From: Salticus scenicus
Lineage: Eukaryota; Arthropoda; Arachnida; Araneae; Salticidae
NCBI GenBank assembly: GCA_963930645.1
Contig: OZ005659.1
Coordinates: 160,301,534 to 160,365,533, forward strand
Direction of reading: 5' to 3'
DNA: 64,000 nt
Part shown: positions 1 to 12,281 of the stretch, piece after piece
Layout: each line of letters opens with the position of its first letter
How positions within the stretch are numbered: the stretch's first letter is position 1
Translations under genes and position numbers: made by a program
The notes under the pieces: generated by a model
Database searches by the model: none
What the model saw: only the letters and a program-made list of their open reading frames with translations
Told to the model about the DNA's origin: nothing

Positions 1-672
1 GAACAATAAACTTTGATAATTTGTTAATTTTAAAAGATTTTTTTTTCTAAGAAATGGAAAATAAAAAAAAATGTTAAGAATATGCTATATTATATTGACA
101 TGGCAACAGATGGCGCCACATTCAGTGTACACAAATTTTCGGCGAGCGAAAACGAATACGAAGATAACAGATGCCGATACGTATTCGCGAATTGCTTTAT
201 TTTTAATAGGTATACTTCCTTGGAAAATATGATTTAATCGTGTGAATTATTTTTATGATTAAGCCACGGAGTAATATTAACTTTAATTAGGCGTTAATGA
301 GCTTTAATTAGGCGTTTGCCATAGACATATCAATATTAATATCGTCTGCTTCATCTATCATCGGTATTCTGCATAAAAAAAGAAATATTCCCTCTCCCAA
401 TTAGTTCAAAATTTTCTTGCGCATGCCCACATCGTACGATTTTGGTCTTACAAAATATGCTTTGTGTTTTAATATTATAGATAATTTTCAATGTATTTAT
501 TTTTAAGAGCATGAAACTGGAAGCTTTGTCATTGTAAAATATTTTTGTATTTGAATATTACATCAATCTTATTGAAGAATCTTAAAATTTTAATGTAACT
601 TAATTATTATACGTAAAATATGTAAACTCTATAAGAACAAAGAAAAGGAAAGTACTTTTAACTACTACTGAT

Positions 673-708
<36 letters not shown>

Positions 709-1426
709 CTTCAAAATTTTTTAACCTTTATCATACAAATAATTACCTGAGAACTGCATCAACGGATGTGTCTCCCTTGTCATATTCTTGAGTATAATCT
801 GCTAAACAAAAGGGATGAAAATTCGCTTCTGATAAAATGAAAATTCTCTTCTAACCTGTCTCTATATGACAAACGACAAAGATATATTACGTGTCACTTA
901 TACAATAATAGATTTTTCAATTTATACATGTTTTTGAGCGATGAATCTAAAATAATAAAAGATACGATTTGTACGGCATGTATTGGTAATAAATTGGCTT
1001 GTTTCTTTACAAAGAAGGTACGGAATTTTACATCTCTCATAATTTAGAAAACAATGTAAAACGCAGACGAATACAATTTGATTAATTATTTCATAAATAT
1101 ATTTGTTATTGCTAACTTTGATTCAACTGTTCACATCAAGAATTCCATTGCCTTAAACCATTTCCAGACAATGTGGATGGTTTTGGGAAAAAAAAAATAA
1201 TGCAAATAAATCGGTTCATTTTGTTTTAGTCTATAACAAACACACATACAAATAAACATACAGTTGGAAAACAAGTACGTTAAAATTTAAATAATCAATT
1301 TCTACATCAAATATGTCATTGAACTTTCTTAAATTTAGCTTAATACTATCTAATTCGCGTGAATTATGAAAGTTGAAGCAAATAAATATAGAAAGATAAA
1401 AACTGTACAAAATTAAAAATCTTAGA
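1..1426. other. AT-rich noncoding stretch
   Basis: No gene seen. It holds an A run of about 29 bases at 677-705. A 15-bp direct repeat (CTTTAATTAGGCGTT) lies near 280-316. A locally GC-richer patch at about 100-175 contains a GGCGCC site but no reading frame of note. Confidence 0.7.
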
Positions 1427-1666
1427 ATTGGGTTGGGTTGTGGGGATTAACGCCGATTTATTACGCTACGATACTACGCTTGAGGGGACGTGCCCTCAGT
1501 GGGGGGGTCTTTGTAAGGGATCTTAGCCAGTATTTACATATATATATTTCGGAGAAAAACAGGGAAAAATCCGAACGTCTTAGCCTATGAGCGCAACCTG
1601 GGTTCAAACCCGGCACCTCACGTCTACCAACTTTGAATACAGAACCGTTCGGCCTCTGGTGGGGTT
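1427..1666 (-). mobile_element. tRNA-derived SINE, copy 1
   Basis: On the minus strand the head reads like a class II (Ser/Leu type) tRNA. It has an A-box-like GGCCGAACGGTT followed by a B-box-like GGGTTTGAACCC, so an internal Pol III promoter is inferred. The body matches two other copies in the window (33916-34180 minus, 51898-52129 plus). An 11-bp target-site duplication, AAAATCTTAGA, flanks it at 1416-1426 and 1667-1677, as expected for LINE-driven retroposition. It has no coding capacity. Confidence 0.8.
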
Positions 1667-1678
1667 AAAATCTTAGAG

Positions 1679-1835
1679 AAAGAAATCACAATGGTTGCTA
1701 GGTTTCAATAAATATAAGACATATCTCCAATATATTGCAATTAATAATGATATTAGCAATAAATCTGTTTGAAAACTCTTGAAATATTTTCATTTTATTT
1801 ATTAAGAGTGATCAAAATAAAATATTCAGAGTTTA

Positions 1836-1875
<40 letters not shown>

Positions 1876-2425
1876 TTAAATGGGATAAAAGGGCATAAAT
1901 CCTTAGGGATATCTTTACTGTTTTCTTAAAATGTTTTTCTTAAGAAATCTATTTAATATTGGAAAGAATTTAAATTCACAATGTTGAAGAAAATAGGCTT
2001 AAGTTAAATTCACAAGAAATCTGTTCTCTCACTTTTATATTTTTATTTAATTTTAAATGTACATGTTATGTGGGGAAAAGAATAAAGTCGATGCTCAAAG
2101 TGAAAGAACTCCATTGCATATACATTGAGTTGCACACGTTATTCAATGAAAGTATCTAACATTTTTTACTTCTACATATTTAGTAAAATAATCATTTGAA
2201 CAATACTAAACTTTTTATGTAATTTAATCTTATTTGGTAAATTTTAAGAAAAGAAAATCACACTAATAAATTTACATTCCTAAATAAAATTGCTTTTTCT
2301 TATCGTTTGTGTTCATATATTTCAATTTTTCAAAAACTAAATATTAACAAATTCCTTTCTTAAGATGTGAATACTCTATGTATATTTTACAATATATTAC
2401 TTAAAGTTGAAACTTTAGAAAATAC
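1679..2425. other. AT-rich noncoding stretch
   Basis: No gene seen. It contains the (TA)n run listed separately at 1839-1874 and otherwise unremarkable AT-rich sequence. Confidence 0.6.
1839..1874. repeat. (TA)n microsatellite
   Basis: Uninterrupted TA dinucleotide run of about 36 bp. Confidence 0.95.
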
Positions 2426-2453
2426 TTTAACTAAAGTAGAAACTTTAGTTAAA
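2426..2453. repeat. perfect 12-bp hairpin
   Basis: TTTAACTAAAGT at 2426-2437 is the exact reverse complement of 2442-2453, with loop AGAA. It ends 3 bp before the left end of the TIR element at 2457. Confidence 0.8.
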
Positions 2454-2456
2454 ATT

Positions 2457-3039
2457 GAGGAAGGTAGCCTAAAGTGATCCTAGCTGGCAAAACAATCGGC
2501 ATATGTTTTCTTCCAGGCAGATAGCGCTAGCTACAGTATATCACATAAATCAGTTGTTTAAGTCAAGAAGAAGCAATGGCGGTATTTAAGCGATCGCTTA
2601 TACCCCTGAATAGAATTATTTGCATAAGTGGATTTTGTAACATCCGTCATAAGGTAAGCACTAACTTTCCTATTTGTTTAGATATACAGTCTGTCATGTA
2701 CAGAAGTATGTCCTGGTTTACATATTTTATTTCATTACGTATTGTCATAATTACTTTTATATCTTTTATTTTTCCGATAAAAAACAATTTACACTTTTTT
2801 TTTTTTAAATGAAGGATCAATTTGCTCTTTGATGAGGATAAAGTGATCCTTTGGACACTTTTTCAAAAATCTATTTTTTTCATTACTCATTTCGGGATTA
2901 AAAGTATTATTAAAATATGTTCATAATGCAAAACGTAGTGTAAAATATACTAGCAAATGACCAAAGTTTTATTTAAACTGTCATGTTATTTTACACAAGT
3001 TTTTTTTACTTAAGGGGATCATCTTACGCCACCTTCCTC
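2457..3039. mobile_element. small TIR DNA transposon or MITE
   Basis: The left end GAGGAAGGTAGCCTAAAGTG (2457-) and the reverse complement of the right end (GAGGAAGGTGGCGTAAGATG, ending at 3039) form imperfect TIRs of about 25 bp. The outer 8 bases are identical. The right end is followed by TA (3040-3041); the left is preceded by TT, possibly a decayed TA. The TIR form suggests a pogo/Tc1-type element, but I cannot assign a family. The interior carries one exon-like segment (2576-2653) and no recognisable transposase. A second copy of the TIR-proximal motif AAAGTGATCCT lies at about 2840. Confidence 0.5.
2576..2653 (+). other. putative first-exon-like segment inside the TIR element
   Basis: An ATG in a reasonable context (GAAGCAATGG) opens 26 codons that end at AAG followed by GTAAGC, a good 5' splice donor. 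Without splicing the frame continues to 2812 as hydrophobic, T-rich sequence that does not look like protein. It could be the first exon of the element's own transposase gene, or chance. The peptide resembles no family I know. Confidence 0.2.
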
Positions 3040-3041
3040 TA

Positions 3042-3173
3042 CATTGCAACATAATATGATATTATTTTCATTAATTATATTGATTTCTCTTTTCTTATAC
3101 ATTAATCGGAAAAATCCAAGCAACAACAAACTAACTTTGTTTCTTTTGCGCATAATTTTTAAAGAAATAAACA
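3042..3173. other. AT-rich spacer
   Basis: Short stretch between two transposons. The open frames here are low-complexity and not credible genes. Confidence 0.5.
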
Positions 3174-3484
3174 TACACTGCTCGACATTGAAAATGCTAC
3201 ACAAAGAAGGAATGATAATAACGGAATGAAATTTGTTGGACACATACATTATAGTAGGAACAACAATTGATTAAAATTTCAGGAAATTTGGAGTAATATG
3301 TACTGAGAAAACAGTACATAAAGCAGCAAACTCTGTGAGCAATAACAGCACGTATCTACCTAGGCATTGAATCGAACAGCGATTGGATGACATGTACGGA
3401 TAGAGCACTTCATGAAGCTTCAACACGATGCCACAATTCATCGATCGCAGTTACTGGTGAATGGTGGGAGGCCAGTCGCTTTTC

Positions 3485-3765
3485 AATGATTAAACAGTCA
3501 TTTTCATTGGTGCGAGATCAGGAGAACGCGCTGGCCAGAGCAACAGTCGAACACATTCTGTATCAAAGAAGGTCCGGACAATTCAAACAACTTGCGGTCG
3601 TGCATTACCCTCTTTATATTTTGCGCTACGGAGGCCTCGAATACAGGGCAGAGGGGCGGGCCTTAACTCATCACAAATGCAATGGCCGCTGTTCAGAGTG
3701 CCAGGAATACGAACATGAAGTAATCGAGACGTGTATCCAATGGGAACCCATAACATCATTGAAAA
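3485..3765 (-). pseudogene. Tc1-like transposase 3' fragment (left arm)
   Basis: On the minus strand this arm aligns with the right-arm transposase fragment at about 4006-4290. It shares the stretch equivalent to GACCGCAAGTTG and the WPARSPDL-like region (TGGCCAGCGCGTTCTCCTGA is identical in both arms). The frame is broken by substitutions and indels, and no N-terminal DNA-binding domain or first catalytic Asp is present. It is a relic. Confidence 0.7.
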
Positions 3766-4005
3766 TGATGGTCAGTATGATGATGTCGAATCCCAGCTGG
3801 CAATCTGCGTTATTCATAATGCCGTTAAATACGGATAAGGCAATCTTGATGCTGTAAACAAGATTGTGATTTGTCTGAAAAGTGACTTCACGCCATTCCT
3901 TCGTCCAGGTTCATCGTTGATCACACATTAATGGCGCCCATATCAGTGATGCAATTTTGAGGGTAATCAGAATTTTGGTAGCCGCATACCGAGTTACCAC
4001 CTGGA

Positions 4006-4275
4006 TTGATGGTATGTTGTACCATTAGATACACGTCCCGGTCACCTCTTGTTTTCATTCCCGCCTCTCTGAATACCAGCCATTACATTTCTGACGAGTT
4101 AAGGCTCATAGTTCTTCACTATGTTCAAGGTCTCCGAAGCACAACATTTAAGCAGGACAATGCTCGACCGCAAGTTGTCCATATTGTCTGGACCTTCATT
4201 GATGCCGAATGTGTTCGACTGTTGCTCTGGCCAGCGCGTTCTCCTGATCTCGCACCAAAGAAAATGACTGTTTAA
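4006..4275 (+). pseudogene. Tc1-like transposase C-terminal fragment (right arm)
   Basis: Ninety codons stay open and read as the middle and end of a Tc1/IS630-type DDE transposase. In order: a YTSRSPLVFIP segment after the central strand, the FKQDNARPQ motif carrying the second catalytic Asp, then LLLWPARSPDLAP. Directly after DLAP, where family members have the sequence leading to the third acidic residue, the frame reads KKMTV and stops, so the last catalytic residue is lost. The helix-turn-helix N-terminus and first Asp are absent. The open frame survives only because this short piece escaped stops; it is not functional. Confidence 0.8.
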
Positions 4276-4591
4276 TCGTTGAAAAGCGACTGGCCCCCCA
4301 CCACTCACCAGTGACTTCGATCGATGAATTGTGGCATCATGTTAAAACTTCATGAAGTGCTCTACTCGTATATGTCATCCAACCGCTGTTCGATTTAATG
4401 CCTAGGCAGATATGTACTGTTATTGCTCATAGAGGTCGCTGGTTTATGTACTGTTTTCTCAGTACATATTACTCCAAATTTCCTGAAATTTTAATCAATA
4501 TTTCTTCCTACTATAATGTATGTTTCCAACAAATTTCATTCCGTTATTATCATTCCTTCTTGCTGTTGCATTTTCAATGTCGAGCAGTGTA

Positions 4592-7228
4592 TGAACATAT
4601 AATGTACAAGATTGTTACGAACTCGACTCAAATTTTCTCAAAAATTATCTTTGTAAGAAACAAAAACTTTTAACAAATTTGTGTAACTTTATTTATCTTT
4701 AATGCATCCTTAACACCATTTCTCATATTTAGTTTTTTTTTGTTTTTTTTCTAAAAGTGTTTAAACTTTTTCACTTTTTTCAAAAATTTTTGGTAGAAAA
4801 TTAATAACAATTTAAAAATTATTACTTATGGTATATTTATGTAAAATTCGATTAAGAAGTTGACAGCAAACATCCTATCCAAATTTTATGTTCATGTGTT
4901 TATTTATTTAAAATTATACTTAAAAGAAAAAAAAAGAAGAAGAAAACGGGTTGTTGTTTTACTTTTACACGCCAATATATTTTTAAATTCTTTTAAAACT
5001 TCAGCAATATTATGATTCTAATTTTTAAAATTTATAAACTTAATTTATTAATTTTATTTTGTTTTATTTATTTATTTATATTTTTTATTTATTTATTTTA
5101 TTTTATTTTTATTTTAAATGAAGGAAATTGTTTAATCGAATTAAATAATTTTTTCCAAGCTCTAGACAGCACAGCTGTTAGTAAAAATATCCATCGGCAA
5201 AAATATTAGAACATTAACAAAATAATGCATTTTGAATACACCAGAATATGGATAACAAACTAATGTATGCCAAAACAATCATGAAATGGATCAACTAACT
5301 GAATATAATCTAGAATTTATATGTATATCTTATTTCTTAGACTCCATTTGAGCTTGAGCCTAATATCTAAGTGCATGAGATGAGATTCGGATGTTTACAG
5401 TAACTGGGACTATTCCTAACTTTTCGGATGTCTGGAATTACTCCAAATAATCTTTTGTCAGGGAAATAGATGAAAAGAAAGGAGATATTTTGTGTAGGTA
5501 ACTGGAAATTTGTTTAACTTAATGACGCCTCAAATGTAAAAGGGGATATTTGTATGTAAATGTGCACTTCACTTTGTTTGTTGTTTTTGTTAAAGGGAAA
5601 ATTGTTGCAGCGCATATAATTCAAAATATTCAACTTGTGATAAAGTATTGTCATATTTTTTTTATGTTTTTGAAAGCTTAGTTTAACACATTGAATATAT
5701 TAAAAATGTAAATAAGTTTTAAAAATGAGATAAATCAAAGATAAAAATATACGTAAATTGGGAAAGAAAGATAAAAAATAATAATAAATAAATAAATTTT
5801 AAAAAAATTTCACTTTTCTTGTATAAAAGTAAATTTTTAAATTAATAAATTTAAAATAATTTTTCCTGATACATAAAGAATTAAATTTTATTCTCTCTAA
5901 AGTTCATGAATTTTTCCAAAATTAATATGATTAATTATTAAGGAAAATTAAAAAATAAATAAATAAATAAAAATATAAATATAAAGCTTCGAACGAACTG
6001 CCATTTACAAATACTTTGTCTATTCATAGTGTTCCCATACATGAAACTATTTTCATGGTAAATATTCGCTAAACGCTCACACATTTCATACAGTTTTTGA
6101 TATCCTGATTCCCAGTATAAACTTCATGAAGAGATGTAATAGAATCCCAGTTCTCACAATGGGAAATGTCTACTTTCTTAAATTTCTGCCTGCGTTCTTC
6201 GCAGAAGGTTACAGAGATCACAGATGAATTACTTGTTGCAGTTCTTCATGATTATCATTCATTTTCAAAGAAATAACGAAACCATTTCCAAATATTTTGT
6301 TTATTTGTAGTTTTCCCATATACGGCGATATTTTGATGATGAATATCCACTGGACGCTCAATTTTTGTGTGAAGTAAACGTATAAGAAAAAATACTTCCC
6401 ATCTGACGAGATTTTAAATTGATGCAACCGTTATAAACATTTGCTATTCGCAAAAAAAAAAAAAAAAAAAAAAAAAGCTTAGAAATTACATGTGATAAGG
6501 AGAAAAAAACGAATGGTTCAAGGTTGCAATATCATAGATATAGTAATAAGGCATAGATTGATTATCGAGGGGAAAAAGTGATTCCTTTTTACTCGGGAAA
6601 AACTCTCTAATGACTGTATTTCCCCGAGTAAATACATACAGGAATACATAAGGATAATTTAGTAGATAAAATTTATGAATAATTTATGTGCTAAAGGTGA
6701 ATGAAAAACTCCAGATATTGTTTCAAATTCATTTTCTTTTCTTTATTTTTCACTATATCTATTAATTTAATTAACATTTAAATTCTTTTTTTTATATACT
6801 AAAAGTAACGTTTTTTAAATGCGCCACTGGTAACTATATTTAAATTAATTTTGAAAAATATAAAAAATATCAAACTTTAAAAAAAAAATACTCAAATAAA
6901 AACGAAAACAGTATTTAAACCATAATAATAACAAATCAACTGATTATAAAAATTACATTTTTCATAATTTAGTCAAATATAATTTCTTATAATAACTATC
7001 CCATTTCTTTTCATATATTTATCAGAACGATTAAATGCCGCGCAATATTTCGACAATTTGAAAATTCATCAACATTCTATTCTATTACTATTTCCGAGTT
7101 TTACACTCTTCATACTCTATACGGGCTGAGGTAAAAAATAAATAAATAAATAAAATAAAAAAAATCGGCCTCAAAAATTTTTGCTCGTTAACATGGGGAT
7201 GATAGATCTATAGAAATTATTATATATA
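4592..7228. other. AT-rich noncoding stretch
   Basis: No gene seen. It contains T- and TTTA-rich tracts near 5040-5115 and 5930-5990, an A run at 6452-6476, and the diverged tandem duplication listed at 5993-6390. The short open frames are low-complexity. Confidence 0.6.
5993..6390. repeat. diverged tandem duplication, period about 285 bp
   Basis: The segment starting AACGAACTGCCATTTACAAA at about 5993 recurs, diverged, at about 6277 (AACGAAACCATTTCCAAA). Both are followed by TTTGTnTATT, a TTCCCATA word and an ACGCTCA word in the same order. It is an old duplication of unknown content. Confidence 0.5.
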
Positions 7229-8216
7229 CTAGCATAGGCTACGCCCGCTTCGCTGGTCCCTATATTCAAATGAATTTTCAAAAGAATTGGATCAGTATTT
7301 ATTTTTTACATCACATTACAAATAAAAACTTAAAATAAATAAATAAATAAAATAAACACTGAAATCGCTTTAAGTCTCGCTTCTTCGGGTACCCGTTGCC
7401 TAAGGCAGCTCTTTTTTCTACCCGTACTGCATCGGGTACAGTTCCCCACTGTCTATAGAAAGGTTTTTCTCGGGCACTTCAATCTGGGTATTTACCGACG
7501 ACTTGTGGATTTTCTGTTATTTAAGAACTACGATTTTAAAGATGACTGTATCTCAGCATCTATTATATATTTTAGTTTTTGAACCATGTGTTTTATAGCC
7601 CCCGTTATTTACATTATATTATGATTTGATTCCGACCAGTGCAATAAAATAAAATAAAAAAGTAGATTTTCTTTTAAAAGGAATTAAATACATGAAAAAC
7701 GAATTTTAATCAGTTTATCCTTTTTATCCTTTTTACTATAAACTACCATTTAGATTTTTCTTTTAAAGGAATTAATTAGAAAAAAATGAAAAATAAAAAG
7801 TTGCTATAGTATAAAATTTATACATAAACGTAACAATTTATTTCTATTGCATTACCATTTGATTTTCAATAAATATAATAATAATAAGAAAAAAAAAAGA
7901 AAATAAAAGAAAATCGCCTTCAATGAATGTATTAAATAAAAAAAGAATTGCATAATAGCCGTTGCTAAGATACGCAGACGATAACAATCGAAGAATAAAT
8001 TCATGAAAAATGAAACATTAAAGCCAATATTTAAAATCGAAAAAACATTAATTTAAAAATTTCAAATTCGAAATTCGAAAAACTCTCAATGAGGTGCACA
8101 CCTGCAGGGTCCCAGGTGCCTATATGCCAAATTTGGAAGCTCTGTGATCAGTAGTGTGAGCACCAGAGCGCAGACAGACACACACACACACAGACACTTC
8201 TCTTTATTTATATAGA
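7229..8216 (-). mobile_element. non-autonomous Helitron
   Basis: Read on the minus strand it starts A|TCTATATAAATAAAGAGAAG and ends with the AGCGAAGCGGGCGTAGCC word followed by TATGCTAG|T. That gives the TC...CTAG termini and A/T insertion site of Helitrons, with a short GC-rich hairpin near the 3' end. A (TG)n tract follows the 5' terminus (plus strand 8178-8193). The 3' terminal word AGCGAAGCGGGC also occurs at the 3' end of the plus-strand Helitron at 45529-47062, so the two are one family. No Rep/helicase coding is visible, so it would depend on an autonomous partner. Confidence 0.75.
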
Positions 8217-9970
8217 TGTGCAATTCATGTCGCCAACGAACACACGAAAACTTTTACTTTTCTCTTCTGCGTGCAGCATCTTTACTTTTCAAATATCACT
8301 TTTATTATATAAAAATGAAAACATGACATTCATACTTTTCTTACATGATATGACTTATATCTTACGCCGTTGATTTTCTGAAATTAAAATTCTAAAAATA
8401 TCGAACTTTTACAATAAAGTCGCATTCAGATTAAAATCTAATAGAAGATGACTTACATTTAGGAATACTATTAGGAAAAAAATACCGTTGACGATGTCAC
8501 GATTAATGAATGTCTACATAAATCGGAATTCAATAGATAATACTGAATAGTAACAAAAATCTCTGACCATTCGTCATTATTTGAACCTGATACGTGATAT
8601 TTAGACGTCAGTTAATATCACCATCTTTATAAATTCAGACACTTGGAATATGATTCTAAATTTCATTTTGGCAAGGAAATGTGTTGACTTTTTTCTGCTT
8701 TTTTATTTACGTGATGAGTTATTTATTCATTTTAATGGTACCTAAATGATAAATACGATCTTTCAAAGCTAAATGTATATTTCAATTCTTTATTTTAAAA
8801 AAGGAAATCTGGGAAAATGGAAATGTAGTGAAATCTTATCTCATAGAAAAAATAGAAAATATTTATTATTACCACATCAGAATTTGGAAAATTATTATTA
8901 TACTATCTTTAGTAAAGATTTTTAGAAAGATATTGAATTTTATGTGTTTTAGTTTAAAATAGCAGAGGTTTCTCTGAAATAAAGTTGCTTAATTTTAAAG
9001 AATTTAGAGATATAGATAACATAATATAAATAATTTAAAATGTTAACATGTTTTTCTGTTAAATAAATTTATTGGAAAAAATATATGTAATGCGTTACTC
9101 TTAATTAATGAAAACTAACAATTATCACCATGACCTCAATTTGATGTAATTTCTATAAATACCAAAACATTCATCTACATAAATATCAAAATTTAAGGTA
9201 AACGAATACAACGTTTGTATACCGTAAGTATAATTTAATAATGTATACACGAATAACTTGAAATGAGATTGATCATGTTATAACATAAACTGAAAACTTT
9301 ACGAACAAAAAAATTTTCGAAGCTCCTTTTGTCAATTATATCTAAATATATATACAATGAAACTGTTATATTTAGAGAGAGAGATACCATGTTTTTCTTA
9401 TCAGATATCTAGTAAAATTAACAAGAAAATGAAAAGCAGTAAAAGGAAAACATTATCTACACAATGAAAAATTTCTTTCACTTAAATGCACGTTCATTGT
9501 ACGTTAATTTCACATTTTAAAGCGTTAATACAAACATTTGTAGATTAAGTTACTTCTGTTTCTATAAACGCTATCATTACAGAGACTATTTAATGTTTCA
9601 ACTCAAGCTAAAAGAGCAAACTTTACTCAGTTATATTTATTGAAATTTTATTTTACCGACTGAGTGAAAATAATGCCTGGTAGTTAGTAATACAAGTTCA
9701 GTAATACATACTCAGTTAGTAATACAAGTTTTACTTTATTTTACATTGTATGATGTATATTACATAAAATAATTATAAAGGAAGATACGCATATAAGAAG
9801 GAAATGATTAAAAAATATATATGAAAAAAAAAATTGCGATTTGCATAGAATTAAGAAATGTTTTTTCTAACCCGCTACAAAGATTAAAATTTTATTACTT
9901 TAAAATATTACTTATAAAACCCTACGATTTGCATAGAATAAAAAAATATATATTTTTCCAACGACACTTA
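8217..9970. other. AT-rich noncoding stretch
   Basis: No gene seen. A direct repeat sits at its right end: GATTTGCATAGAAT occurs at about 9839 and 9926, each followed at some distance by ACCCGYTACAAAG (about 9871 and 9970). The second of these is the left terminus of the next element, so part of the terminus plus flank appears duplicated with a spacing of about 90-100 bp. Confidence 0.5.
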
Positions 9971-10522
9971 CCCGTTACAAAGTTTATATGCAGGATATAA
10001 CACAGCTAGTGGCACAAAAAGCAAGGGGAGATAGAATTTGCAAAACCAAAACACTCTTATTATATACAATGGGGGTCGGAAAGGAAAGTGCATGCCGCAA
10101 GAAGGCGCCGTCTTGGAGAAAGTGAAGAACAAAAAAAAGATGAATACTAAAGGACAAAGAACCAATATTATTGAAAACTTTGAAACAAATTCTCCAACGA
10201 GCAGAAAGCCACCTGCAACAGAGGCTTCGCCTCTGAAGGATTGAATCACGCAGACTTTGGACGATTCCTGACATTACCTAACGTCTACTGCGTCGACGTA
10301 AATTCATCTCTTCATCTCAGCAACTCATTTTGCTGCATCTCTGGCAATAAACAGCAGCTAAATAAAGGGTTCTACTAAGGGCGGTATTTCATTCAATTCG
10401 GAGAAATTGCCCTCTCGTGGCTGGCACTTTACTTTCCGACCCCACATTATATGGTGAAAGTTGTTTGTTTTAGAAAGTACTATCACCTCTTACAATCCTG
10501 ACCGTTAGTTTTGTTACACCTT
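9971..10522. mobile_element. long-TIR element, noncoding
   Basis: This is a GC-richer island in AT-rich DNA. The plus-strand segment at about 10068-10125 (GGGGGTCGGAAAGGAAAGTG) pairs with the reverse complement of about 10418-10450 (GTGGGGTCGGAAAGTAAAGTG). The similarity extends outward, imperfectly, to the ends CCGTTACAAAG and GTTTTGTTACACC, giving imperfect TIRs of roughly 150 bp around a centre of about 250 bp. Frames of up to 96 codons cross it on both strands, but they follow the palindrome and match no family I recognise. I cannot fix the exact ends or a target-site duplication. Confidence 0.5.
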
Positions 10523-11202
10523 GTATATGTACTTAAGTAAAGTGTGTTGAATTCGTAGAAATTTTGGACCTCTGCTTTACCGTGCAGTAATACGTTTTGA
10601 AATATCTTGAACACGATGTGAAATTTTTTTTCTAATGTCTGTTTGTTTGTCTGTGTGGGTGTCTGTTTGCAAGTCTGTATAAAAATAAAATTCTGGATGA
10701 TGTATGAACCAATGGTCGAAATTTAACTAAACTTAAATTTAATGGGACCTAGAATTAAATAATTGATGCTTATTACATTGAGAGCTCTACAGGTGTCTCT
10801 ATCATCCCCATATTTTATTATATTTTCATAGCAGAATAAGACAAAAATTCATATAAATATACATAATAAAATCTTTTTTTTTTTTTTCCTTTTTCACTTT
10901 ACAGTGTGAATTTAATAAATAAAAAATTATAGTAGCAATAGAAACTAGGGAAAAAATTGCAGATGTAGATGTATAAGTAGGGTGATAAATACCTGGGGGA
11001 TGTAAATTTTCAATTTGGATATCTTATAATAAACAATGATTTGTAGCATTTTAATAATATTCTAATAAAAAAAAATTATTTATTTCATTACTAAATTTTA
11101 AAGTTAGATAAAATGAAAACTATTATCTTTATTACATAGATTTTTTTTTTAATAATTTTACGAAAAAAAAATATCTATTTGCAATATTTATGCCAAATAA
11201 CA
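10523..11202. other. AT-rich noncoding stretch
   Basis: No gene seen. A short GTCTGTTT-type simple repeat lies at about 10635-10670. Confidence 0.6.
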
Positions 11203-11545
11203 TTCCCATCAATGAAAAATATCAGAATATTAAACAAACCCTTTCTAAATATCCTTATACAACACAGGCAATAAATAAGTATACACAAATATCTCGAAAT
11301 AAAACAGAAAACAACGCAGCAGAGTATTAACAGAAATTTTTATGTAAATACTTCCTCAAATTCTATTTATAGTTTATATCTATTCCATTTAATAATAATG
11401 TGTTTAATTATAATCAGAAGTTTATATGGAAGGGAAATATCTTTGTCTTTTCAGTTGTCTTTAATCACTCCAAATAGCATTTTACCTGTAGGAAATTGAC
11501 TGCAGAAAACATGACTTGAACATCCCTAAATAAATGTGTTTATCT
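11203..11545. repeat. dispersed repeat family D, copy 1
   Basis: Starts ATAACATTCCCATCAATG and later contains TATGGAAGGGAAATATCTTT then GTCTTTAATCACTCCAAAT. The same words occur in the same order at 50541-51160, and more diverged at 55041-55620. No coding potential or termini were recognised, so the class is unknown. Confidence 0.6.
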
Positions 11546-12281
11546 GAGCAGTTTTAAATAAAGGAAAATTATAGTTCCTTTAACCATTTCATCGCCGCTG
11601 ACGAGTATATCCATTTAGTAAGCTATTTTTCTTTTTTTTTTTTTTTTTTTTTTTCGGTAATACAGTTATTATTCAAAATTACACAATTATGAAATTTTTG
11701 CTTATTTTGAAAAATGAAACCCATATATAATAGTTGTTATGTTTATATTTAAATGTATAATCATATTTTTAATCTCAATAATCATCATGTTTGCATATTT
11801 TAAAATATATACGTGAAAAACCTTAACAGCTTTTCCTTTTGCTAACGTGACCAGGTGATTAGGTGTCTTATAACTTTTTGAATGTTTTCTTATAATAGAA
11901 ATATATGTCATTTAATGGGACACAACTTTTCTATATTTTATTAAAGTTTCACAAAAATGTAAGGTGTTTACGGATCGTTTTTAGGTTTTGTGTGGTGGAT
12001 CAGAAATGCAGCACCAAAAGTTAACATTTGGAATTGACCTATCCAATTACAAACTTGATTATACATAAGTGTGAGGATTTTTACCAATCATCACAATATG
12101 ACTTAATGTAGCCATTTTTATGTTAATACGTAATATTTTCCCATTTTTAGACTCATAGAAGACTGGATAACAATACGATTGTGACAGATTAATGATTTTA
12201 AATTAAAAAAAGAAATGTTTATTTCAATTCATCTATATATTAATAGGCAAGCACAAAATTTGTTGTCCCTTTTTAACATAT
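11546..12281. other. AT-rich noncoding stretch
   Basis: No gene seen. TTTAACCATTTCATCGCCGC at about 11578 resembles the terminal motif of piggyBac-type MITEs, but no partner end was found. A T run of about 23 lies at 11632-11654. The last four bases, ATAT (12278-12281), are the target-site duplication of the following array. Confidence 0.5.

Larger units (their letters stand above)
3176..4589. mobile_element. Tc1-like foldback element with long inverted arms
   Basis: The element begins CACTGCTCGACATTGAAAATG and ends with its exact reverse complement. It is flanked by TA at 3174-3175 and 4590-4591, the Tc1/mariner target. The inverted repeat is not a short TIR: it runs inward for about 600 bp on each side. 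I count about 11 mismatches in the outer 175 bp; the inner part is clearly more diverged. Each arm contains the 3' half of a Tc1-type transposase gene, so the arms are head to head (left on minus, right on plus). The centre, about 3790-4000, is not obviously paired. Because both ends match and TA flanks the whole, it appears to have moved as one unit. No intact transposase remains, so movement would need enzyme supplied in trans. Confidence 0.85.

Noticed and set aside
3387..3857. 156-codon plus-strand frame in the left arm of the Tc1-like element
   Set aside because: It is the antisense of the left-arm transposase relic; the similarity is on the minus strand.
11575..11630. piggyBac-like TTTAACCATTTCATCGCCGC terminus
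   Set aside because: No second end and no exact TTAA pair; noted only in the flanking stretch.
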